NCBI RefSeq assembly: GCF_021290965.1
Contig: NZ_JAJOYT010000005.1
Span: 358,177-422,176, forward strand
DNA length: 64,000 nucleotides
Direction of reading: 5' to 3'
From: Rheinheimera faecalis
GTDB taxonomy: Bacteria > Pseudomonadota > Gammaproteobacteria > Enterobacterales > Alteromonadaceae
Below are positions 50,991 to 62,900 of this stretch, piece after piece. Each line of letters opens with the position of its first letter. Position 1 is the first letter of the stretch. Made by a program: the position numbers and the translations under genes. Below the pieces are notes generated by a model. That model did no database searches. It was not told the DNA's origin and saw nothing but the letters and a program-made list of their open reading frames with translations.

Positions 50991-53900
50991 CCCTGAAGCT
51001 GTTCAGAGCAGCGTTGGTGTTGTATTACAGCCGCTCAAAGTAACCAGAGTCAGGTATGCCATCAGTGAGTTATTTAGTGATCCGAATCAGAGAGATCGCC
51101 TGATTTTACAGCTGCTGCAACATGGCAACCCGCAGTTGCCTGAGTGGATCAGTTACAGCTCAGATGGCGTGTATCTTGAACTGGCATTTGATACACCAGC
51201 AGTTCTGACCGCACAGGATATACAAAACCTTGATTTATCCATCAAGGCGACAGACTTTAATCCTGACGATCCGCAGGACAAAACCAGAGGTTTGAGCGCC
51301 GAACTTGCTTTAAATATCACTGTTGCCAGCAACCAGCAAGTGATCAAACCTGTGGATCTAAGTGGTCTTGAAGGCGATTTGTATCTGGGGCAACCTTTTA
51401 GTATTCGTTTTGATCCTAATAGCTATTTTAAAGATCCAGACGGGGATGAGCTGCATTTCCTGTTAGAAGCTTATGGTGAACCGGACTGGCTAGATGAGTT
51501 TATTGAATACGGTATAGACGCGAATAATATGGCCTATATCCGGACAAAGCCGGGTCAGGTACTGCCTCAAAACGTCACTATTTCAGATTTACAATTCCGT
51601 TTGCTGGCTACCGACAGTATTTATGATCCTGTTGAACTGATCTTCAATTATCAGGTACATAATCTGTATTTTGATTACCCTCAACAAGGACTGCAACTAG
51701 TTGAAGGCAAAACAAACAGCATCAAACTTTTTGGTGATGGTTATAACAGCAACAACGACGATAACTATTTTTCCTTTAGAGATCTGAGTATTGCAGATCT
51801 GCGTGTCAACACAGATTTAAGCACTTTACCTTTGGTATTTAACGCTCAGACAGGAGAGATCCGTCTGGTGCCTGAGCTGCTCAAACCGGGACAACGGATA
51901 CCGAGTCCTGTTACTTTGGAAGTCGAAGCTAGAGTCAATGGCCAGATTGTCAAGGGGACAGTGGATCTGTATCTGCACCTTACGCCACAACCACCTGTGT
52001 ATTTACCACTGACAGTAGAAGCCAGAACTGAACTGAAAGGCTTGAGTATCCCAGCTTTTACTGATGCCAGTGGTAGTATTGTGAATTATCAGGTTTCAGG
52101 TTTGCCGCAAGGGGTTGAATACGAATTTGATGCAAAACTTAACCGCCTGGTGCTCAGTGGTATGGCATCTCATACCAACAATGGCCAAGCTTACAATGTA
52201 ATAGTACGTGCTATTGATCAGTCAGGACAAACAACTTCCGCTGCTTTTTCCCTGACAGTGGCTATGGACAAGGTGCGGCTTGATTCCGGTATTGGGGCCA
52301 AAGTTGCGCCTTTATTTAACGTGCAAAATAAAGATATTGCACAGGTTCGGATTATTGACGGCAGTCAGCCTGAGCTGAACTGGATGCGGGTCTATAAAGA
52401 CGCAAAAGGTGAGTGGCTACTTGATGTCAGTGCTGCGTACAGAGGTGAATTAAGGCAAGGTAAGGTTCAAATCCTTGTGACTACCGCCAGTGGGGTCACT
52501 TACACGGATGCCGTCGAGATTAGTCTGAACTTTAAGCCGTCAGATAACACTGCGGCTTATGTACTGGTAGAAGCAGCCGATGGTGTGAATGATCCTGTGG
52601 CTGAGGGGGCGGATGCCTACAACTATTTCAGTCATACTTTTACGTTCGATGATTTAGATCGTGGCGATACGTTGCATTTCTCTTATTCCACCTCTGAATC
52701 AGGCAAGGATCAACTTACTTTAGCTGAACTGCGTCGTTTATTCCCTTGGCTGGAAATTACGGAAGATAAAGCGTCAGGTCAGGTGACGATCCGAAATATC
52801 AGCAATATCCCCCAGTCTGCTATTCGTAAAGAAATTCCCTACGGCATTACAGTGAAAGCCAGAGATAAAACCAGTGCTTATGGTGAAGGGAAAATTGATA
52901 TTCAGGTGGATCCTGAATTTAAATGGGACACTATTCCATCCGACAAGATACTGAAACAAAATCAAAGTTTTGACGTCGGCCAATACATATATAAGGCCGA
53001 TGGCTATGATTTGCTGGATAATAATAACCAATACAATGTGTATTACCTGAATAACGGCAGTTGGGTTCGGTTGTCCAATCAGGGTGATCATCCGGTATTG
53101 CTGAATTACACCACAGGTATTCTGACGGTCAATCCTGCTTATCAGGGCCCGATTGAAGAGCTGAAGCTTGCAGTTCGGGCACACAGAACCGATATTGAGG
53201 CTGGAGAAGATAACAGAGATGGAGATGATCGTACTCCTATTTCCAATCACTTCATTCTGGCCATAGATTATGCGCCACAGCTGGTGCAATCACCTTCGTA
53301 TCAGGTGCTGGAAGCCACTAAAAATATCCCGGACACCTATATCTACTTTAAAGATCGCAATGATGATACACCGGGTAATCTGAATAATGTGATCACGGAC
53401 CACAACAGCGGCAGTCAGAGCTTTGAATTCAGAATTAATGGTGTCCTGAGTTATAAAGGCGCTCCAAACTGGCCTTCCTGGTTAGACTATCAGGTGGTGA
53501 ATGCCGCAAATGGTGTGACCCAGCTTAAGCTGATTGCCAATCAGGCCGTGCCATTAAGTGAAGTCAATAAAGTCTATGACATTGAAGCTCGACTGGTCAG
53601 CAATACGATGAGCAGTAGCTACGGTTCAGCCAAACTGGAATTTGAACTGCCTTATGAGTGGCAAAACCTGCCGGCCAGCCTGGGCACCATCAAAGCCGGG
53701 GAAAGTATTGATCTGGCTCCTTATTTATACAGAGATGATGCAGATAACTTTAAGCTATCAGGTATTCAGTACCTGAGTAATGGGACCTGGGTCAATGCTC
53801 CTACCTCGATGCTGAGTATCAATAGTGAAGGGCGATTAATTGTTCATAACTATGGTGGTTTAGTCGAACAAATCCGTTTTATGCCAACGGCCAGTTGGGT

Positions 53901-56900
53901 CAAAGGCAAACAAACTTCAGATTCGAATCAATGGGTGATGTTGAGCATCGATTATCCTATGTCGAGCACCCGTTCGGAAGGCGTGCTGACCTGGACCGCA
54001 GGTGCAGGTCTGGCAAACAGCATCAAATCTGTGATTACAGCCATAGATCAAAATGATGACACGCCAGCTCATTTAGTAAATTCTGTGCCGCAGAATATTA
54101 CTCATGAAGTGGATTTAGGTGGACTGCGTTCCGGTGCCGTTGTACTGAAATACAACAATAACACTGTTGAGATCAGTGCCAGTGGTGATATCAGAGCCGC
54201 CGACGTAGGTAGTTATACCATCAGAATCGTCAGCCGCTCCGGAGATGCGGTTCAGGTGAATCAGGTGTTGGTCACTATTCTTGCGCCTGCACCACAAGGG
54301 GACCAGGTGCTAAAAGTGGGTCAGACGCTGTCCGGCTTTAGCCTGAATATTCCTAAAGATCAGGCTGGTGATGCGTATACCCACGAGGTGATCGGTTTAC
54401 CAGCATGGGCCAGTTACAGCCTCGACAGAGCCAATGGTAAAGTTAGCTTTTCCAGCTCTAAGGTTCTGACCGAAGCGGATGTTGGCATTTTTAGTATTTA
54501 TGTACGCTCTACTAATAGTACAACCTCGGTCTCGTCGACAAGCTATACCTTAAGTATCTACAACCCCTATTCAGGTACGCCACCTCAAGTGGTGAAAGTG
54601 AATACCACGCCACTTTTTATCGGTATTAAAGATCTTGTGGTAGAGCAAGGCGCTGTGCTTCCTGAAGTGACTTTTGTATTTAAAGACAACTTGCTGGATG
54701 GAGAAACGCTCAGTGCTATCAATATAAGTTCCTTACCTGCCTGGCTAAATGCTCGTTTAGGCAGTAATAGCGCGGGCGAAAAAACGCTGACTTTGGGTGG
54801 TGTAGTTATTAATGCGGCACCTGACACTTATGATTTTGTGATCTCGGGATCTGATTTGCTGAATGGCGCAGCCAATCAGGTACAAAGGGCGTTTAAAGTC
54901 ACTGTCACAGAGCCGCCAATAGACTTTGCTCCTGAAGTAGTGGATGCGGGGAAAACTCTGCCTTCAATTAAAGCTGGAGAAAGTTTCCCGGCTGCAGCTA
55001 TTTCTTTCAGAGATCAGGCGCAAAGAGAAACTCCGCACATCAGCTACAGGGTAGAACCTTCAGCAGCTGCAGCCTGGATAGTTGCGACACCAACCAGTAG
55101 TACAGTCAATGGGTACAATTACAGAGGTTATGTATTCAGTGGCACATCACCAACGAGTTTTATTGGTAATGTCACTATTGTGGTGGAGTTTAATGATGGT
55201 AAAAACCCTGTTATTTCTGAAACACTGAGCATTAACGTTCGTGACCCTAACCTGAGGGATAAACCTGATCAATCCTATAGCCTGACGTTGCCATCTAATT
55301 CTTCTGCCGGCCAAAGCTTGTCGTTAGATGCCTTATTAAAAGACTTAGGCACAGTGGTTGAGCATAAGATCGTTGGGCAGCCGGGTTTTGTCAGCATCAA
55401 CTCAGCACATCAGATCAGTGTGAATCCAAGGGGAGATGCTGATGTCGGAGTTTATGAGTTTTATATTGATGGTAAAGATCAGCAAGGTTTAACGCAGCGG
55501 GTCAATATCATACTGATTATTGACCGCCCTGTAATTGCAAGTCAGGGGACTATTAGTAAGACGATAGAAGAAGGAGAATCTATTGGAAATATGGTTCTGG
55601 AGTTTTCCGATAAGTTGTTACCTGACGAAAGCATTAACCTGAGTTACAACATTAATAATCTGCCACATGGTGTGATCGCCAATAAAACTACCACTGTTAG
55701 TAACGGAATTACCTATGTCCGGTTGACGTTCAGCGGCACGCCAACAGATGGTGCAGGTCAGTGGTCTATTCCTGTGGTGGCCACAGACAGCAATGGCCGG
55801 ACCGCATCTTCTACTTTTAACCTGACGGTAGAACAAGCGATCCCTGATGCAAATCATGTAGTGCCTGCGGGAACAGATACTACTTTTTCTATTAGCGGAT
55901 ACTTTGGCGGAGGTATTTCTGTCGCAGCACCGCATCTCTTCATAAAATCTATTACTGGGCCGGGAGCTCCTGGGTTTCGTCTTTACTACGATGTTTCAAA
56001 AGAAGACGAGAGGCATCCCAATAATGCCTGGATGTGGACTATAGATAATGTCCGATTGGAAATGGATTCTGAAATTACAGATGCAGGTTTTTATACCATC
56101 AAGCTGGGTAATAATCTAAGAAGCTCGTTCAATGATACCATCACCATTTACCTGTCCCCTGTAGCTGGTCGCTCCTTTATGGTTTCCAGTATGTCGTCCT
56201 CATCGGGGAATACGATAGGGTACAGTCTGCAAACCGAAGAGAACCCGGACTATGGACTGACTCTGCTGGAAGGACAGCAAAGCAGTATTGAGCTGGCCAA
56301 TCTGACTGATGGTAATACGGTATCTGTCAGCGGGTTACCTGATGGCATGTCGTATGATGTAAAAACAGGTACCTTATCGGGCAGCCCGGTGAAAGGAAGT
56401 CAGGGGGACTACCAACTGACGGTCAGCTCTGTTGGAGCTGATAACACAATACAACAGCAGATAGTCACACTTAGCGTCGGTGCAGTGACCGAACTTCCTG
56501 TTTATCAGCAACAGGATTTAGTGGTGCTGGAAAATACAACACTGCAAATCCCACTCAATCCGATCGACGCTGTGAACCCGCAGCATCTGACCTATCAGTT
56601 TGAAGGATTGCCACCAGGTTTAGTGTTTGACCCGGCCAGTCAGTCTTTTATCGGTAAACCAGCAGCGGGAAGCCGGGGCCACTACCAGGTGAATGTCAGT
56701 GTGACTGATCTCTGGGGTAATCGCAGCCAAAGCCAGTTCCTGATGGAAGTGAAACCTAACCTGGCTCCTATTGCACCTCAGATCCCGGATGCAACAGCAA
56801 AAGTGGATAAATACCTGATCCTACCTCTGCCGCATTTTCAGGATGATGTAGGCGACAGTGTCAGCTATCAGTTATATGGCTTACCTCAAGGGCTGGTCTA

Positions 56901-59900
56901 TGACGCCTTTAGCCACAGTATTATTGGTATACCAGAGGTTGCCATTGAAGGACGTCATTTAATCCATGTGGTGGGTAAAGACAAAGCGGGGAATCAGACG
57001 GCCACCTATTTTAGTCTGGATATTCAGGGCAACACCGCACCAGAAGCTCCGGCTGAACTGACTCAGGTTGATGCCACACAAGGCAAACACTTTAGCTATG
57101 TACTGCCCGCTTTTGCTGATGCAGAAGGCGACTACCTGAGCTACAGCCTGTCAGCTCTGGATGCAGATGGCAATAAAGTCAGCTTGCCTTCTGGCCTGTA
57201 TTTTGAAGCTAAATCCCGCACTTTATGGGGCACACCAGCCTTCCCATTGCAAGGTGATATAAAGCTTGTTTATCAGGCCACAGATCCAAAAGGTCAGGTC
57301 AGTCAGGTTGAATTTGTGTTGCATGTCGCTGATGCAGAACAGGTTCCTGAGGTGGAACTGGGCGATTTTGAAGCCCATTACAACACCTTCTTCTATCTGC
57401 TGGCGCCGGAGCTGCATCAATTAGTGCAACAAGGGGCGCAATTCCGGGTGGACAATCTGCCACCAGGTTTGATGTTCTCCAGCAGCACAGCTGAAATTTA
57501 TGGCAAACCGGAAAAGCAGGCTGTAGGGGAGCATCATGTCAGTATTCTGATCACCACTAAAGAGGGTCAGCAAACCTGGTACAACCTGACGATTGATGTG
57601 GAACGGGACCGCACCATGGCGGTGCCGGAGGTGCCGGTTCAGTATCTGGTGGAAGGGCAATGGTCCAGCTTTAAATTGCCAGCTGTGCAAAGCAATTACA
57701 GCGATGCTCATGTGCATTATTCCGTGATAGAAAAACCAAAGTGGCTGAGCTTTAACAGCAAAACTCTGACCTTTTCAGGTCGGCCACCTATGGGACTGTA
57801 TGGCGAAACGACGGTTAAAGTGAAAGCAACAGATCATGCAGGCAATCTGGAGTATATCCGCGTCAGTCTGGTGACTATGCCTTACAACACAGCTCCTGTC
57901 GCCCATGGTATAGGTGAACAGCATGCGCAAACCGACAGTCCGATACGGATTAATGTGGCTGAAGGCTTCAGCGATCCGGAAGGCGATCGTCTGACCTACA
58001 GCGCTCAACTGGTGATTGAGACAGCCTGGGGAGACCGCAGGCTACTGGCTTTACCTGCAGGACTTAGTTTTGACAGTGCAACAGGCATTCTGAGCGGCCA
58101 GTTGTCTGAGCCCGGCCGTTATCGGATCCAGATAACAGCCAAAGATGATTACATGCCCGTCAGTCAGGATTTCGTCCTGACAGTGAATCAGCCACCGCAA
58201 GCTGCCGGGCAAACTGATGTCACAGTCAATGCCGACAGCAGGTTAAATCTGCCGTTAAATCCTTTTATCGATCATGAAGATAAAGGCAATTTACGCTATG
58301 AAATTACAGGCCTGCCGCCTGGTATCAGTTTTTACCCTGGCAGTTTTAATATTCAGGGCTATTTACCGTCAGACAGTGTTGGCGACTATTTAGTGACGTT
58401 AACCGCTATTGATACTCAGGGCGCACGCAGCAGCACCAGCTTCCGTATTAGCGTGACTGAAAATCAGGCACCACAAGTGCCGCAGGTCGATATTATTGAT
58501 CTGGTAGCCGGTGATACACTGGCACAATCTGTCGCTTTTCAGGATGCTGAAAATGACGAATTACAGGTCAGTATCAGTGGCTTGCCACAATGGGCCTGGT
58601 TTGATAGCTCCAGCCAGATGATATACGGCAATGTACCTATGTCTGAACAAGGACAGTTCCCGGTATGGTTGACGGCTGTGGATAATCAGGGACGCCAGAC
58701 GGTACACCGCATAGTGCTGAATGTTGACAACCAATTGAACGCTACCCGCCTGAAAGTGGCAATAGACCAGAACTTCAGTTACCAGTTGGGCACTTTACCT
58801 GAAGGGGTAAACAGTGCCGATGTCGCCTCGATCAGTGTGAATAATTTGCCTGTAGGTTTCAGTTATAACCCGGATACCCAACGTATTGAGGGGCGTGCCA
58901 CAGCCGATCAGGTGGGCAGCTATATGGCAGATGTCAGCATAGTGCTGAGTAACGGCGTGAAATACAGCCAACTGTTACGGTTGGTGGTTGATCATCAGGA
59001 CAATCAAACAGATTGGACAGAGGTCGATCAGCCTGGTGCAGGCCAGTTATTGGATCTGGTGCCACAACTGTTACCAGTGCAAGCCAAAGAACATGAGTTT
59101 TTACATGTATTGATCCCTGGAATCGCCAATCAGGTCGACCCGACCAGTGGTGAACAGGTGAAATTCCAGCTTAGTGGTTTACCGGATGGCTTGTATTTTG
59201 ACGCACAACGCGGTGCCCTGATGGGCACGCCGGATGGCCAGAGTGCCGGCAGTTATCAACTGACCCTGAGTGCAACAAATCAGTGGGGGAAAACAGTGCA
59301 ACATCAGTTTGTGCTGGTGATTGAAAACAATCTGGCACCTTTGGCCCCAGCGGTTGAAGCTCAACTGGTGGAAGAAGGTGAACCTCTGTATCTGCAATTG
59401 CCGGTATTCACCGATCCGGATGGCGATAAGGTGCAGTACAGTCTGACGGGGTTACCTGCTGGCTTAATGTTTGATGTGAACAGCAGAACAGTATACGGCA
59501 GCCCAATGGCAGGCGCTGGTGCTGGTGTGTATGCCGATGGCGGTGCTCAGATTTACAGTCTGAGCTATACAGCCACGGATCAGCATGGCAACAGCAACAC
59601 TATCAGTTTTAACCTGACAGTAACTCCCAAACAAAGCCCTTTACCAGCGGCTGACATCTACACCTTTGAATATGTGCAGGGTGAGCATCTGGTGATCCGC
59701 GATCCACAGCTGCAACAGCTGTTGCAACAAGCACTGGCAGACGCTGCAGCACAAGGTAATACCAGCCTGCCAGCCCCGGACGAGCTGCAACTACGGCTGG
59801 ATGGTTTACCGGAAGGCTTTAAGTTTGCTTATGACGAAGAAAACCAGCAATGGGAGATCCGTGGTAAGGGCAAAGGCAATACGGACAACGCAGGCTTCTT

Positions 59901-62900
59901 TACACTGGATCTGGTGGCATACAAAGACCGCTCCGAAAAAGAAGCCTTGCTGGATATGCTCAGTGATCTGAAACAGCAGGCCATTGATAGCAATGCAGAA
60001 CTGGATGGACTGGCGGGATGGTTCTTTGAGGATCAGGCGGCGTTTTTTGACTACCTGCTCGGCCTGGCCGGGGGTATTAAAGATGTGCCTGGTCATAACG
60101 GCCATGGGGATAATGATTCTGGCAATGGAAATGGCAATAACGGCAACGGTAAAGGAAATGGCAAGGATAAAGAGGACGACTGGGATATCTGGGATGGTTT
60201 GTCTGGTCATGATAAACATGATGCCGACAAAGTGTTGGGGTATATCCGCAGTTTCCTGTGGCCACTGGTGTCGTCTCAGTATGGCGAGCTGGATACTTTA
60301 TTAGCAAGTTATAACAAAGACTTCAGTGCTGCTTTGGATTCGCTGACTTTATATATTCAGCCAAATCAGGCGCCTGTTGCTCCAGAATTACCACAAGTCT
60401 GGTTTAAAGCTGGTCAGTTGAATCAGTATTTGTTACCTGAGTTTACCGATCCGGATCTGATCGATCAGGGGGCTGATCTACGCTACAAAATCAATGCAAA
60501 ACCCGATTGGGTTCATTTTGATGAAGATGGACGTACGCTGTATGCATTGCCGCCATTGGATGCCAAAGGTGACCATCTGATCGAGCTGGAAGTGACAGAC
60601 CGCCATGGCAATGTCACTTATGCTGAATTTAAACTGACCGTCAGCAACAATAGTCAGGGCCCACACAGCAGCAACACAGAAGCTGTGTTACTGACTGCAG
60701 GTGAGCAGTTGTCATTGGATATGGCTGCTTATTTTGCCATTGCGGCCAGCGATACCACCAATCCGTGGCAACAGTGGCTGGACCAATTGAATAATGAGTC
60801 AGAATCAGGTTGGGGAGACTGGAACGACTGGAGTGACTGGTTTGAGCATGGCTGGCGTGATAACGACCACTGGCATAACACTGGCTGGAGTTCAGGCCCG
60901 GGCAATGGCAAAGGTCCATTGGCCGACTTGTTTGACCGTCTGTTTAATAAAGACAGAGATCATGACGAAGACTATGTTGACTTAGGTGATGAGCTACCTG
61001 AATGGGCCGACGTACGTTATGCCGATCTGTTGGCAGGCATGGGCTATCAGGACAACAGTAATCAAATCAGGCACTACAAAGCTGTGTTGATAGGGACGGA
61101 CGAGCTGGGCAATGAATTTGAAATGCCATTGCCCAATGGGGTCAGTATTGATGCACAAAGCGGAGTATTGCAGGGGCTTTTCAGCCAGCCTGGTCAGTAC
61201 CGTATAGCGGTAGATGCCACGGATCAGTGGGGACGCAGCGCCAGAAGCATAGTGTCAGTTTCAGTGAATGACGCACCACGCAGCCCGGGTTATGGCACAC
61301 AAAGCCTGGTCAGTGATGTGCACAGTGTGATTGTGCTGCCGAAATTTTCTGATCACGAAGATGGTTTTGCGCAACATAGCTTAAGTTATCAGGTTCAAGG
61401 TTTACCGTCTGGCCTGAGTTTTGATGCCAGCCATATGCTGATCAGTGGCACTGTACCTTTTGGAGCTGAAGGCCAATACACTATTACGGTGATAGCCACA
61501 GACAGAGCCGGAGCACAAAGCCGTGACCACTTTACTTTGGATGTGAAGCGGAATCAGGGACCAGTAGCTCCGGCATTGGCTCCGGTTTTGGATCTGGTAG
61601 ACGGCGAAGCCTGGCAGAAGTCTGTGGTATTTTATGATGCTGAAGGCGATACACTGCAGTATCAGATCACAGGTTTACCTGAATGGGCTCGTTTTGATGC
61701 CGAAACTCAGTCACTGCGGGCTCAGCCGCCTGAAGGCACGAACGGACTATGGAATATCCATATTCTGGTGACCGATGCGCAGGGACGACAAGCGTCAGTA
61801 GAAACCACTTTACGGGTGCAAGGGGTGCAGTCGGAAAACGTGGCGCGCATTCAATTGCCGGTGAACCAGTTTAATTATGGCCAGAGTTATTACCTGAATG
61901 CTGCAGCTTTATTGCCAGCCTGGGGCCATTTTATTCATTTTGAAACGCAAGTCATGGACAACAACGGCCAGTACCAGCAGTTGGCTAACCATAGCGCAGC
62001 GAACTGGTTAAACAGTGTGGATGGTGTGTTAAGTGGCACACCACAACTGGACGATATTCCGGCCGTTCCTCTGCAAATCAAAGTGATAGCAGACGATGGC
62101 TTGGGGAACAAAGCCATTATTGAACTGACGCTGGATATTCAGGGGCCAGTGGCTGTGCCGCAGAAACCACTGGAGACAGTCAGCGGTGAAACCCATGTGA
62201 TCCAACTGAGTAAAATGTTCCGGGGTATAGAAGCGGGCTCTTACGAATACAGCCTGGTGCCGGTGGATGCTGAAGGCAAAGAGTTAGCCGGATGGCCTGG
62301 CGGCATCATACCGGAAGTGGTGAGCTTTGATGCGCAAACAGGGCGGCTGGAGCTGGCGCTGGGGGCGTTGCAAAGTGGCGACTTTAAGGTGCAAGCTACA
62401 GCGGTAGCGGCAGAGCAGGTTGTTGCGCCAGTGATGCGATTTGCCCGTTCTTTTGCTCCTATGAGTGCCAGTGCAACAGCGGCCAGCACGCCAGTGCGGG
62501 TAGGCAACTGGGTGACAGTCACAGTAGGGCCCAGAGCCAGTGAAGAGCATTACAGCTACCAGTACGATGAAGCAGGCCGGGTGGTTCTGGAGCAAATGGA
62601 CGGCGTGAATGCTCAGGGCAAACCACGGCGTGAAGAGACGGCTTATGTGTACGACAACCTGGGGCGTCAGCAGTATGAGATAGAGCTGAGGGATGATGGG
62701 TTTGGCGATAATTTTACCGACCAGGCGCTGAAGTACAGTTACAACAGAGACGGTACTTTGCAAGGGGTAGAGCAAAGTTACAGCAGTGACCATAAGGCCT
62801 TTAACAATCTGATAGAAAGCCGTTTTAACCTGAGCAATGGCTTTAACAGCAGCGGCCTGAACTGGTCGACGTTAAGTGGATACAGCTATAACGCGGCAGG

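Larger units (their letters stand above)
51000..62540 (+). repeat. He_PIG / cadherin-like Ig repeat block of the giant protein
   Basis: Residues about 2861-6707. More than twenty units carry the pattern GLPxGLxFDxxTxxIxGTP; clear ones are near 56330, 56600, 56875, 57450, 58310, 59170, 59445 and 61400. Units near the front are more divergent and cadherin-like (for example DPDGDELHF near 51440). Such stacks form rigid extracellular stalks in adhesins. Confidence 0.85.

Noticed and set aside
52774..53289. 171-residue open frame on the minus strand
   Set aside because: It lies antisense within the giant plus-strand frame, has no recognisable family or ribosome-binding site, and other antisense frames of this kind occur along the whole gene.
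62284..62793. 169-residue open frame on the minus strand
   Set aside because: Antisense to the GC-richer part of the giant gene, where stop codons are rare on the opposite strand; composition is not protein-like.
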